Shown piece after piece: positions 9,203-15,671 of a DNA stretch of 37,542 nt (position 1 is the stretch's first letter; each line of letters opens with the position of its first letter). This stretch comes from Clostridia bacterium (GTDB lineage Bacteria; Bacillota; Clostridia; Oscillospirales; CAG-272). The notes below the pieces were generated by a model. The model was not told where the DNA came from, ran no database searches, and was given only the letters and a program-made list of their open reading frames with translations. The position numbers were made by a program, and so were the translations under genes. The stretch covers positions 1-37,542 of the forward strand of contig JAFTJE010000011.1 of the NCBI GenBank assembly GCA_017456545.1. Reading direction: 5' to 3'.

Positions 9203-9590
9203 AATAGAAAAGCCACCCCTTATGTGTAGTGCCATTAAGGACACTACGCAACGAAATAAATCACTTGCGGGATTTGTGAAATGCACTTCGTGCTTGAAAT
9301 TCGCTATCAGCGAGTGAAATGCCTGCGGGCGTTAGGGGATTTATTTCATTTCACATCGAGCAGAATGAGATATTTCACAATGTTCGACAGAACAATATTT
9401 CACATTTTGCTAAGCAAAATATTTCACTATATGCATTTGTGACCACAAATGCAGTGCTTGCAAAGAAAAGAGGACAGAGCATGTAAAAAACATTCTCTGT
9501 CCTTTTCCTGTCGGTAGGTATTATTTTCTATTGAAATTAAAAACTGTCCTTTAGAGTACAGCCCCTTATGGAGTGGCTTTTCTATTGGCT
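9195..9590. repeat. tRNA-Gln-flank palindrome, copy B, split by an insertion
   Basis: The left part (9195-9224) and right part (9571-9590) join to give the same palindrome as 10360-10410, with one extra A: CCACCCC and GGAGTGG arms with flanking ATAGAAA/TTTCTAT. The two halves are separated by the 337-bp element at 9225-9561. Confidence 0.8.
9225..9561. mobile_element. miniature non-autonomous transposable element with 9-bp target duplication
   Basis: The 337-bp insert is flanked by CCCCTTATG at 9216-9224 and again at 9562-9570; the uninterrupted relative at 10382-10390 has that 9-mer only once, so this is a target-site duplication. The ends show a weak inverted similarity (TGTAGTGCCATTAAGGACA against TGTACTCTAAAGGACAG). 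It has no ORF and no transposase. Inside are seven or more short stem-loops separated by GTGAAAT in the first half and ATTTCAC in the second, then a larger hairpin built on GGACAGAG (9471-9502). The family that mobilises it is not identifiable from the ends alone. Confidence 0.75.
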
Positions 9591-9630
9591 AGGCATTTAG
9601 TTTGTAGCTTGAACCGAAATAAACAACAGT

Positions 9631-10128
9631 CTACTTAAATTCAATATATGGTGTTAAATCAAAGTGATGATGTTCTGTTTTCCCATAAACAATCCGAGTT
9701 CGGTCAATTATATTTGCAGGCATTTCGGTGGGCTTTCCATATTCATCAGTAACTGCCCAAATGATACTTTCTGCTTGTATCCATGAAGAATCTTTTTTGA
9801 GTTCCTCAATGTGTTGTTCGCTTTTATCTCCCCACGAATCATTATCAATCCATAAAAGCTGTCCATTTTCGGTCAAAAGCAAAACGCTTCCCATAATTTC
9901 GTCTGAACAACCAAAATCCACTTTAACTGCTATATTCATAGCTTGCACATTGACAAATTTAAGAATTATGCTGTTTTCTAATTCATCATACTTCAAAAAT
10001 AGCTCAGTTGTATTTTTGTCGGATAGGTAACTAACTCGTTCAATCTTAAAATCGTGAAAATGATAATTACATTCCATAAAGTTATGAATACCTGTCTCCG
10101 AATGTTCAACTTCGTACCAAATAGCCAT
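9631..10128 (-). CDS. conserved hypothetical protein between tRNA-flank repeats
   Basis: 165 residues, ATG after GGAGG. Soluble and acidic, with no signal peptide. It opens with MAIWYEVEHSETGIHNFMEC and ends in HFDLTPYIEF; the middle has alternating strands and a DNDSWGDKSEQH segment. I recognise a loose family of Clostridial stand-alone proteins but no named domain. Size and composition resemble immunity proteins of polymorphic toxins, but no toxin is nearby, so that is only a suggestion. The gene has its own strong promoter and lies exactly between two direct copies of the tRNA-Gln 3' flank (about 9195-9590 and 10360-10410), as cargo between attachment-like repeats would. Confidence 0.75.
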   Translation of the reverse strand: MAIWYEVEHSETGIHNFMECNYHFHDFKIERVSYLSDKNTTELFLKYDELENSIILKFVNVQAMNIAVKVDFGCSDEIMGSVLLLTENGQLLWIDNDSWGDKSEQHIEELKKDSSWIQAESIIWAVTDEYGKPTEMPANIIDRTRIVYGKTEHHHFDLTPYIEFK

Positions 10129-10159
10129 AATCGATTGCCTCCTAATTCATTTCAGTTTG

Positions 10160-10188
10160 ATTATAGCATAGTACAAGTGACATTTCAA
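10160..10188 (-). promoter_or_regulatory. promoter of the 165-residue hypothetical gene
   Basis: TTGAAA, 17-base spacer, perfect TATAAT on the minus strand. Confidence 0.8.
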
Positions 10189-10339
10189 GAAAAATAGCAA
10201 TCTCAATATAGCATAACGCATCTTAGATGGATGGAGGCTTTTTGCTGAGGCAAAAAGAGTCTCGCCGAGCCTTATCCTTGCAAGCAGACAACGGCTTTCG
10301 GCGGACTTGCGAACCATATTTTTGTTTGCAGGCAAACAA

Positions 10340-10434
10340 AAAGTGGTCGAACCCTTACCATCCCAACCAAATAGAAAGCCACCCCTTATGGAGTGGCTTT
10401 TCTATTGGCTGGGATAGATGGATTCGGACCATCG
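10340..10434. repeat. tRNA-Gln-flank palindrome, copy A, mirroring the tRNA 3' half
   Basis: The inner 10360-10415 is a near-perfect palindrome centred on TTAT (10386-10389). The mirror continues outward: the segment left of the hairpin (TGGTCGAACCCTTACC, then ATCCCAACCA) is an imperfect inverted copy of the T-arm and acceptor 3' strand of the tRNA-Gln on the right. Both strands therefore read as a tRNA-like 3' end running into one central hairpin. Confidence 0.7.
10371..10405 (-). terminator. terminator of tRNA-Gln
   Basis: Stem AAAGCCACTCC paired with GGGGTGGCTTT (one C-A mismatch), loop ATAA, directly after the encoded CCA end of tRNA-Gln. Confidence 0.75.
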
Positions 10435-10481
10435 AAATGCCAGAGTCAAAGTCTGGTGCCTTACCGCTTGGCTATATCCCA
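10406..10481 (-). tRNA. tRNA-Gln (anticodon TTG)
   Basis: 76 bases including the encoded CCA. The acceptor stem TGGGATA pairs with TATCCCA, discriminator G, CCA end. The D arm is GCC/GGC, and the anticodon stem CCAGA/TCTGG encloses CTTTGAC with anticodon TTG. The T arm GATGG/CCATC is intact. Two small oddities: a six-base variable loop (CATTTC), and T-loop TCCGAAT where TTCGAAT is usual (C at position 55). A consensus promoter precedes it. Confidence 0.93.
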
Positions 10482-10496
10482 ATATTTTGCTTTAGT

Positions 10497-10525
10497 ATTC
10501 TAACATATTTTATTTTTATTGTCAA
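10497..10525 (-). promoter_or_regulatory. promoter of tRNA-Gln
   Basis: Perfect TTGACA, 17-base AT-rich spacer, TAGAAT on the minus strand, 15 bases before the tRNA. Confidence 0.88.
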
Positions 10526-10554
10526 GCGTTTATTCTGTTTTTAAGCAAAATATA

Positions 10555-10581
10555 ATCTCACGCCAATCAGAGGCGTGAGAT
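10555..10581 (-). terminator. terminator overlapping the end of the pyridoxal kinase gene
   Basis: Perfect 10-bp stem ATCTCACGCC with its complement and a 7-base loop. The TGA stop codon (10567-10569) lies in the loop, so the last codons of the gene form one arm. A T-rich run follows on the minus strand. Confidence 0.85.
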
Positions 10582-11397
10582 TAAATTCGGTATACATTCT
10601 TCAAACTTAGTACCGTAGCTATGATCATCGGGCTCTGCCATTGTCTGCTTTATGCAATCAACTGTAAAGTCTACAGCAAGCTTAAGGGCATCCTTACAGC
10701 TCATTCCACGGGTTAATCCCCCTGCAAAAACAGATGCAAAGGTGTCCCCTGTACCGTGGTATTCCACGGGGAGATGTTCACTGAAGTAGGAATAAAATTC
10801 GTCTGCCTCACTGTCATATAAAACTGCACCCTGTGTGGATGATTCATAGGAAACCCCCGATATTACAGCCCTTTTGGCACCGTTTTGACAAAGCTTTTTA
10901 AGTAGGGTATGGACATATTCCTCATCATAGGAGGTCTTATATTCCTCACCGAGGATAAAGGAGGCCTCAGTAATATTGGGAACAACTATATCTGCAACGG
11001 CACAAAGCTTAGCCATATGAGAAGGAAAGTCCTTGTCAAAGCCGGTGTAAAGTCTGCCCCAATCTCCCATAGCAGGGTCAACGAAAAGGAGAGTGTCCTC
11101 CTTCTTGAAGTCCTTTATAAAATTAAGGACATGGTCAATTTGAGAGTGGGAGCCGAGATAGCCTGTGTATATGCAATCAAAATGAAGATTATATTTTTTC
11201 CAGTGGTCGGAGATTTTAGGGATATCCTCACTTAAGTCACGGAAGGTAAAGCCTGTAAATCCCCCTGTATGTGTGGATAAAACCGATGTGGGGATGATGG
11301 CACATTCAATTCCCATGGCGGAAATTAACGGGAGAGCAACGGTAATAGAGCACTTTCCGAAGCAGGAAACATCCTGTATGGTAACGATTCTTTTCAT
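10567..11397 (-). CDS. pyridoxal/pyridoxamine kinase, PdxK/PdxY type
   Basis: 276 residues. Phosphorylates pyridoxal or pyridoxamine with ATP in B6 salvage; cytoplasmic, ribokinase superfamily. The N-terminus IVTIQDVSCFGKCSITVALP is the substrate-binding start typical of the PdxY group, VDPAMGDWG lies mid-protein, and the catalytic anion-hole motif is HGTGDTFAS near residue 225. The start is the ATG after GAGGTG; an in-frame ATG at 11424 lies upstream of the expected transcription start and has no ribosome site. It carries its own promoter and ends inside its own terminator. ThiD (HMP kinase) is the closest alternative, but the Cys-rich start favours B6 salvage. Confidence 0.88.
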   Translation of the reverse strand: MKRIVTIQDVSCFGKCSITVALPLISAMGIECAIIPTSVLSTHTGGFTGFTFRDLSEDIPKISDHWKKYNLHFDCIYTGYLGSHSQIDHVLNFIKDFKKEDTLLFVDPAMGDWGRLYTGFDKDFPSHMAKLCAVADIVVPNITEASFILGEEYKTSYDEEYVHTLLKKLCQNGAKRAVISGVSYESSTQGAVLYDSEADEFYSYFSEHLPVEYHGTGDTFASVFAGGLTRGMSCKDALKLAVDFTVDCIKQTMAEPDDHSYGTKFEECIPNLISRL

Positions 11398-11415
11398 TAA
11401 ATTCACCTCGTGGTA

Positions 11416-11444
11416 ATTATACATCCTAAAGTACAGCTTGTCAA
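11416..11444 (-). promoter_or_regulatory. promoter of the pyridoxal kinase gene
   Basis: Perfect TTGACA, 17-base spacer, perfect TATAAT. Transcription would start near 11409, leaving a very short leader. Confidence 0.9.
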
Positions 11445-11472
11445 CTTATTTGTATAAAATTTACTTTTTATA

Positions 11473-11501
11473 TTTACATATTGGAAAAAATGTGCTATTA
11501 T
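11473..11501 (+). promoter_or_regulatory. promoter of the pduL gene
   Basis: TTTACA, 17-base spacer, TATTAT, about 40 bases before the start codon. Confidence 0.75.
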
Positions 11502-11539
11502 ATATATGTTGAAAATTTAGATATTATGGAGGATTCATT

Positions 11540-12112
11540 ATGAGTAATAAGGTAATTGTTGAAACAAGTGCCCGTCATGTTCATCTTACTGAGGAGCATA
11601 TCGAGGTATTGTTCGGTGCAGGTCATAAGCTTACATTTAAGAAGGACCTTAGCCAGCCCGGTCAGTTTGCGTGCGAGGAGAGAGTATGCATCGTAGGTCC
11701 TAAGAATAAAATAGACAGAGTAATTGTTCTCGGTCCCGCAAGAAAGGCATTCCAGGTTGAGATTTCCTTTACTGATGCTCGTACACTTGGCGTTACAGCT
11801 CCTGTAAGAGAGAGTGGAGATGTTGCAGGCTCCGGAGCTTGTAAGCTCGTTGGTCCCTGTGGTGAGGTAGACCTTTCCGAGGGCGTTATCATAGCTAAGA
11901 GACATATTCACTTTACACCTGCAGAGGCAGAGGCAGCAGGCGTTTCCGATAAGGAGATTGTAAAGGTAAAGGTTACATCTGAGAGAACAACAATCTTTGA
12001 TGATGTTGTAGTAAGAGTACACCCCAACTTCAGTGCTGCTATGCATATAGACACAGATGAGTCTAATGCCGCTTGTGCTTTCGGTGCTTGCTACGGCGAA
12101 ATTATTAAGTAA
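11540..12112 (+). CDS. pduL: phosphate propanoyltransferase PduL
   Basis: 190 residues. PduL interconverts acyl-CoA and acyl-phosphate (propionyl- or acetyl-CoA), replacing the unrelated Pta. The two beta-barrel halves each carry a zinc-binding His cluster: ARHVHL at residues 11-16 and KRHIHF near 120. DLSQPGQFACEERV and VLGPARKAFQVEIS are family blocks. The N-terminus lacks the extra helix that targets PduL into microcompartments, and no shell or pdu genes are nearby, so a housekeeping cytosolic phosphotransacylase making acetyl-phosphate is likely. The acetate kinase partner is not in this window. Single gene with promoter and terminator. Confidence 0.93.
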   Translation: MSNKVIVETSARHVHLTEEHIEVLFGAGHKLTFKKDLSQPGQFACEERVCIVGPKNKIDRVIVLGPARKAFQVEISFTDARTLGVTAPVRESGDVAGSGACKLVGPCGEVDLSEGVIIAKRHIHFTPAEAEAAGVSDKEIVKVKVTSERTTIFDDVVVRVHPNFSAAMHIDTDESNAACAFGACYGEIIK

Positions 12113-12129
12113 TATACATATTAAAACAG

Positions 12130-12160
12130 AAATCGCAGGGCTACGGTCCTGCGATTTTTA
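12130..12160 (+). terminator. terminator after pduL
   Basis: 10-bp stem AAATCGCAGG with its complement, 8-base loop, T run. Confidence 0.88.
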
Positions 12161-12189
12161 CGGTCAGGACCGATTTTAATTACAGACAC

Positions 12190-12218
12190 TTGATTTTGCT
12201 TTTTCCATATGTTAAAAT
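12190..12218 (+). promoter_or_regulatory. promoter of the coaX-like gene
   Basis: TTGATT, 17-base spacer, TAAAAT, 29 bases before the start codon. Confidence 0.75.
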
Positions 12219-12247
12219 AATATAATAGGAAAGTGAGGGGAGATATT

Positions 12248-13021
12248 ATGATACTTACGGTTGATATAGGCAACAGTGCCATAACTATTGGAGGATTTGT
12301 GGGTGATGAGCTTAGGTTTTCATCCCGTATATCCACTGACCGTCAGAAAACAGCCGATGAATATGCGATAAGCATATTAAATTCCCTTGCACTATACGGA
12401 ATTGATAAGAGCAGTATAAAGGGTGCTATAGTATCATCCGTAGTCCCTCCGGTTAATTCGGCAATGCGGGAGGCTATCAGGCTCGTATTCAAGGTAGATG
12501 CACTTTTTGTGGGACCGGGCGTAAAAAGCGGAATTTCCATTCAGTGCGATATCCCCTCATCCGTAGGGGCAGATCTCATTGCCGAGGCAGTGGCAGGAAG
12601 CCGTATTTACGGGTGTCCGTGCCTTATAATCGATATAGATACGGTTACAAAATTTACATTTGTTGATAAAAAGGGTGCCTTCGTCGGTGCCTCCATTATG
12701 CCGGGAGTCCTTATGGGACTTAATGCCCTTGCAGAGGGAACAGCACAGCTCCCTAAAATCAGTCTCGAGGCTCCGGGACCTGTACTGGGCAAAAATACAG
12801 CAGACTGTATGCGTTCCGGTGCTATTTACGGCAATGCGAGTATGGTAGACGGTATGATAGACAGGGTGATAGAGGAGCAGGGGCTGTCTCCTTATATATG
12901 TGTAACAGGTGAGGCGTCTACCCTCGTTGTACCCTATTGCAACCATAAGATGCAATTGGACGAGCATCTTGTTCTCAAGGGCTTGAATTTTATTTACAGA
13001 AAAAATAACCCCGTTGATTAA
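12248..13021 (+). CDS. coaX: type III pantothenate kinase-like protein (CoaX), altered motifs
   Basis: 257 residues, ATG after GAGGGGAG. CoaX phosphorylates pantothenate in the first step of CoA synthesis. The fold is clear: DIGNS at the first phosphate motif, STDRQKTADEYA, SSVVPPVN, VGPGVKSGI, GADL, SIMPGV, GKNTADCMRSGAIYGNA. The second phosphate motif, usually DMGTATT in Clostridial CoaX, reads DIDTVTK; the GG before the PG turn is GA, and the late TGG motif is TGE. Those positions bind nucleotide in characterised CoaX, so activity is uncertain. The next gene is a probable pantothenate transporter component, which supports a link to pantothenate. It may be an impaired or repurposed paralogue, with another kinase elsewhere. 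Confidence 0.85.
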   Translation: MILTVDIGNSAITIGGFVGDELRFSSRISTDRQKTADEYAISILNSLALYGIDKSSIKGAIVSSVVPPVNSAMREAIRLVFKVDALFVGPGVKSGISIQCDIPSSVGADLIAEAVAGSRIYGCPCLIIDIDTVTKFTFVDKKGAFVGASIMPGVLMGLNALAEGTAQLPKISLEAPGPVLGKNTADCMRSGAIYGNASMVDGMIDRVIEEQGLSPYICVTGEASTLVVPYCNHKMQLDEHLVLKGLNFIYRKNNPVD

Positions 13022-13097
13022 TATATTACCGTGCAAACGGATAGTATAAATTTAATATGCGTTGTACCTTTTATGGATGACAGCAAGGAGGATTTTT

Positions 13098-13682
13098 ATG
13101 AAAGCAAGCAGAAGTAGACTGCAAACAGAGAGGCTTGTGCTATTGGCACTGCTTACTGCACTGACTGCTATACTCGCTTATTTTGGAGGGTTTATCAAAA
13201 TAGGTGGTTTGGCGTCCGTTTCACTTACGCTGATACCGGTTGTACTCGGTGCTGCACTGTGTGGACCGGTTGCAGGTGCCTGGCTCGGAGGAGTTTCCGG
13301 AGTTATATTCTTTATAACGGCAGATGCGGCGTTCTGGTTCGGACTCAGCGTACCCGGTACTGTTATTACAGTATTGGTTAAGGGAATTGTGGCAGGTCTT
13401 TTGGCAGGAATCGTGTACAAGCTCCTCGAGAAAATGAATCGGTATGTGGCAGTTATAGTAAGTGCTATTGTGTGTCCTGTTGTAAATACCGGAATATTCC
13501 TTTTAGGATGCCTTATATTCTTTATGGATACGGTAAACGGTGGAGCAGTAACCGAGGGAATGGGTGTAGGTGCTTATCTTATTGTATTCTTTGTGGGCTT
13601 GAACTTTGTATTTGAGCTTTTACTCAATATAATTCTCAGTCCTGCAATTCTCAGAATTATTAACATAAAAAAGAAAAATTAA
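13098..13682 (+). CDS. ECF transporter substrate-binding (S) component, probably for pantothenate
   Basis: 194 residues from the ATG after AAGGAGG; an earlier in-frame ATG lacks a ribosome site. It has a short basic N-terminus, then about six membrane helices with Gly/Ala-rich turns (VVLGAALCGPVAGAWLGGVSG). S components bind a vitamin and work with a shared EcfA/A'/T energising module encoded elsewhere. TERLVLLALLTALTAILAYF is the S-component docking-helix pattern. Placement 76 bases after the pantothenate-kinase-like gene, with no terminator between, points to pantothenate (PanT); folate or another vitamin cannot be excluded. Confidence 0.8.
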   Translation: MKASRSRLQTERLVLLALLTALTAILAYFGGFIKIGGLASVSLTLIPVVLGAALCGPVAGAWLGGVSGVIFFITADAAFWFGLSVPGTVITVLVKGIVAGLLAGIVYKLLEKMNRYVAVIVSAIVCPVVNTGIFLLGCLIFFMDTVNGGAVTEGMGVGAYLIVFFVGLNFVFELLLNIILSPAILRIINIKKKN

Positions 13683-13685
13683 CAA

Positions 13686-13732
13686 AAAAGCTGAATGATA
13701 TTTCTACAATTGGAGTATTATTCAGCTTTTGC
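13686..13732 (+). terminator. terminator after the ECF S-component gene
   Basis: 11-bp arms AAAAGCTGAAT and complement across a larger partly paired loop, starting 3 bases after the stop codon. Confidence 0.7.
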
Positions 13733-13765
13733 AGTATCTTGACAGTTTTATATATCTATACATTA

Positions 13766-13794
13766 TTGACAAATCAATAACGATATGTTAAAAT
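13766..13794 (+). promoter_or_regulatory. promoter of the esterase-lipid kinase pair
   Basis: Perfect TTGACA, 17-base spacer, TAAAAT. Confidence 0.85.
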
Positions 13795-13836
13795 TATTGT
13801 GTATGAATATACAAAATAATGTATACGGAGGTTAAT

Positions 13837-14517
13837 ATGGTATACGAACTTGTTAAGAGTATAGACAGTAAGCTTTCCGATAAGCTTAACTATATAGTAA
13901 CTACCCCCGCAAATTTTACAAAGGATGAAAAGCTTCCTCTTATTGTGTTCCTTCACGGTGCAGGCGAGAGAGGTGATGATATAAATAAGCTGAAGGTATA
14001 CTGCGTTCCTAAGCTGTTTTGTAATAATCAGGACTATAACGGCGAGAGGGTGATTACACTTTCTCCACAGTGTCCGCATAATTATACCTGGTATGATTTT
14101 AAGTGGAATGTCATAGACCTTATTAACGATGTTGCTGATGAATACAATGTAGATAAGGATAGGATTTCCCTTTGCGGTATCAGTATGGGTGGCTTCGGCA
14201 CTTGGGAAATTGCTATGCAGGTCCCCGATATGTTTTCAGCTATTGCTCCCATATGCTCAGGTGGAATGAGCTGGCGTGCATGGGCTCTTACCAAGCTTCC
14301 TATAAGGGTATACCACGGCAGACGGGACGGTACAGTTCCCTTTGTTTACTCCGAGCTTATGGTAAATGCAATTAAGGCACAGGGTGGAAATGTAGACTTT
14401 ATAGCCTATGATGATTTAGACCATAACTGCTGGGACAGAGCATTTGAAGAGACAGATCTCATACATTGGCTTGCCAACTCCGGAAAGCAAGGTGACTTCT
14501 ATGGAAACAAAGACTAA
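13837..14517 (+). CDS. alpha/beta-hydrolase, esterase/phospholipase family
   Basis: 226 residues from the ATG after CGGAGG. It has the alpha/beta-hydrolase fold: oxyanion stretch FLHGAGERGDD (residues 38-48), nucleophile elbow GISMGG with Ser116, Asp164 in GRRDGTVP and His196 in DLDHNCWD complete the triad. There is no signal peptide, so it acts in the cytosol. The HGAGERG start is typical of the group that includes PHB-depolymerase-like and feruloyl-esterase-like enzymes acting on small acyl esters. The 3' end overlaps the next gene by 17 bases, so the two are translated together. Confidence 0.88.
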   Translation: MVYELVKSIDSKLSDKLNYIVTTPANFTKDEKLPLIVFLHGAGERGDDINKLKVYCVPKLFCNNQDYNGERVITLSPQCPHNYTWYDFKWNVIDLINDVADEYNVDKDRISLCGISMGGFGTWEIAMQVPDMFSAIAPICSGGMSWRAWALTKLPIRVYHGRRDGTVPFVYSELMVNAIKAQGGNVDFIAYDDLDHNCWDRAFEETDLIHWLANSGKQGDFYGNKD

Positions 14518-15397
14518 AATAAAGAAAATAATGCATATATTCAATCCCCTGGCAGGTAAGGGAATGGCAAAGAAGATGAAGGAGAATATAGACTCCAGCA
14601 ATTATGTCTATATGTCAAAATCTCCTGAGGATGCTACTGAATTTATAATCAATACCTGTAAGGAAACTCCCGATACCCGATTTACCGTTTACGGTGGAGA
14701 CGGTACCGTTTTCAGAGCTGTAAATGCCCTTATGAAGAGTGGCTGTAACGATACAGCACAGATTAAAATAGTGCCTGTCGGCAGTGGAAACGATTTTGTG
14801 CGTTCCTTTGAGGGAATCAAGGGAGATGTAGCTGTCGATGTTATGAAGTTCAATGACAGATACGGTATAAATGTAATTAATATGGGCTTTGACTGTGAGG
14901 TTGTACGCCGTGCAGCAAAGATTAAAAAGGTACCTCTTGTATCAGGAAAGATGGCATATATCTTCGGTGTGGTTGGAGAGCTCCTTCATAAAAAGGCTAT
15001 GGACGCAACAGTTACCATAGACTACGCTGACGGAACCTCTGAGGTGATTGAGGACAAGATGCTTCTTATCGCTGTTGCTAATGCCAACTGGTACGGTGGA
15101 GGCTTTAAGCTTGCTCCCACAGCCCTGGTAAACGACGGCTTGCTTGACCTTTACATAGTTAAAAATGTAAGCACTAAGACCTTCCTTAGCCTTGTTGGGG
15201 ATTACAAGAAGGGCGAGCATGTAGATTTGGAAAAGGATGAAATAAAGGACAAGTTCAAGGATTTTGTTATATACAAAAAATGCGTCGGTGTCAAGATAGA
15301 GGGCTGTAAGAGTGTCTGTGCCGATGGCGAAATATTTGCCGATACCGAGGTGGATGTCAGAGTTATCCCCCAGGCAATTAACCTATATTTGGAATAA
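14501..15397 (+). CDS. diacylglycerol/lipid kinase family protein (YegS/DagK-like)
   Basis: 298 residues from the ATG preceded by AAGGTG, inside the end of the esterase gene. ATP-dependent lipid kinases of this type phosphorylate diacylglycerol or a related lipid at the inner membrane face. The N-terminal kinase domain has NPLAGKG (residues 14-20), YGGDGTVFRAVN (about 66-77) and PVGSGNDFVR; the C-terminal beta-sandwich has GGGFKLAPTA and the late ADGE motif that completes the site. Coupling to an esterase suggests lipid turnover, but substrate cannot be told from sequence. Confidence 0.9.
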   Translation: METKTKIKKIMHIFNPLAGKGMAKKMKENIDSSNYVYMSKSPEDATEFIINTCKETPDTRFTVYGGDGTVFRAVNALMKSGCNDTAQIKIVPVGSGNDFVRSFEGIKGDVAVDVMKFNDRYGINVINMGFDCEVVRRAAKIKKVPLVSGKMAYIFGVVGELLHKKAMDATVTIDYADGTSEVIEDKMLLIAVANANWYGGGFKLAPTALVNDGLLDLYIVKNVSTKTFLSLVGDYKKGEHVDLEKDEIKDKFKDFVIYKKCVGVKIEGCKSVCADGEIFADTEVDVRVIPQAINLYLE

Positions 15398-15410
15398 AGC
15401 TTATATAATC

Positions 15411-15444
15411 AAAAAAGAACAGACGGAAATGTCTGTTCTTTTTC
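15411..15444 (+). terminator. terminator after the lipid kinase gene
   Basis: 11-bp stem AAAGAACAGAC with its complement, loop GGAAAT, then a T run. Confidence 0.9.
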
Positions 15445-15500
15445 ATTTATTTCTGGGCATAATACCACGCGATAGTCACATGGTACGGAGAAGGTTATGC

Positions 15501-15542
15501 GTCTTTAAGCCTTCCCCTCAAGGTGAAGGCAGAGTTAAAGAC
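15501..15542. repeat. nested inverted repeat in the gene-free stretch 15445-15639
   Basis: Outer arms GTCTTTAA and TTAAAGAC enclose GCCTTCCCCTCAAGGTGAAGGC-type inner arms. The surrounding 195 bases hold several other short pairings and no ORF with a ribosome site. It looks like a palindromic intergenic repeat rather than a gene. Confidence 0.55.
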
Positions 15543-15639
15543 CCGTTTGTGGGTAGCAAGTAGCAAATGCGTGGCTGGCAGGCCAATTCTTAACGCACTT
15601 GTGTGTAGCCGATAATGTCTAGGGCTATGCCCGAAACTG

Positions 15640-15669
15640 AAATACCCCCCGTTTTACGGGGGGATATTT
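15640..15669 (-). terminator. terminator after niaR
   Basis: C6/G6 stem extended by AAATA/TATTT with one unpaired base, right at the niaR stop codon. Confidence 0.75.
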
Positions 15670-15671
15670 AT

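Noticed and set aside
9270-9450. Regularly spaced short repeats resembling a CRISPR array
   Set aside because: The 7-base repeats are too short, reverse their sense halfway, and the intervening segments are self-complementary stem-loops, not unrelated spacers. No cas genes are present.
11497-12046. Minus-strand ORF of 182 codons opposite pduL
   Set aside because: Antisense to a well-conserved gene, Cys/Ser/Leu-rich composition typical of a shadow frame, no ribosome site.
13178-13420. Minus-strand Pro/Thr/Ala-rich ORF in the S-component gene
   Set aside because: Reverse reading of a Gly/Val/Ala-rich membrane protein; shadow composition.
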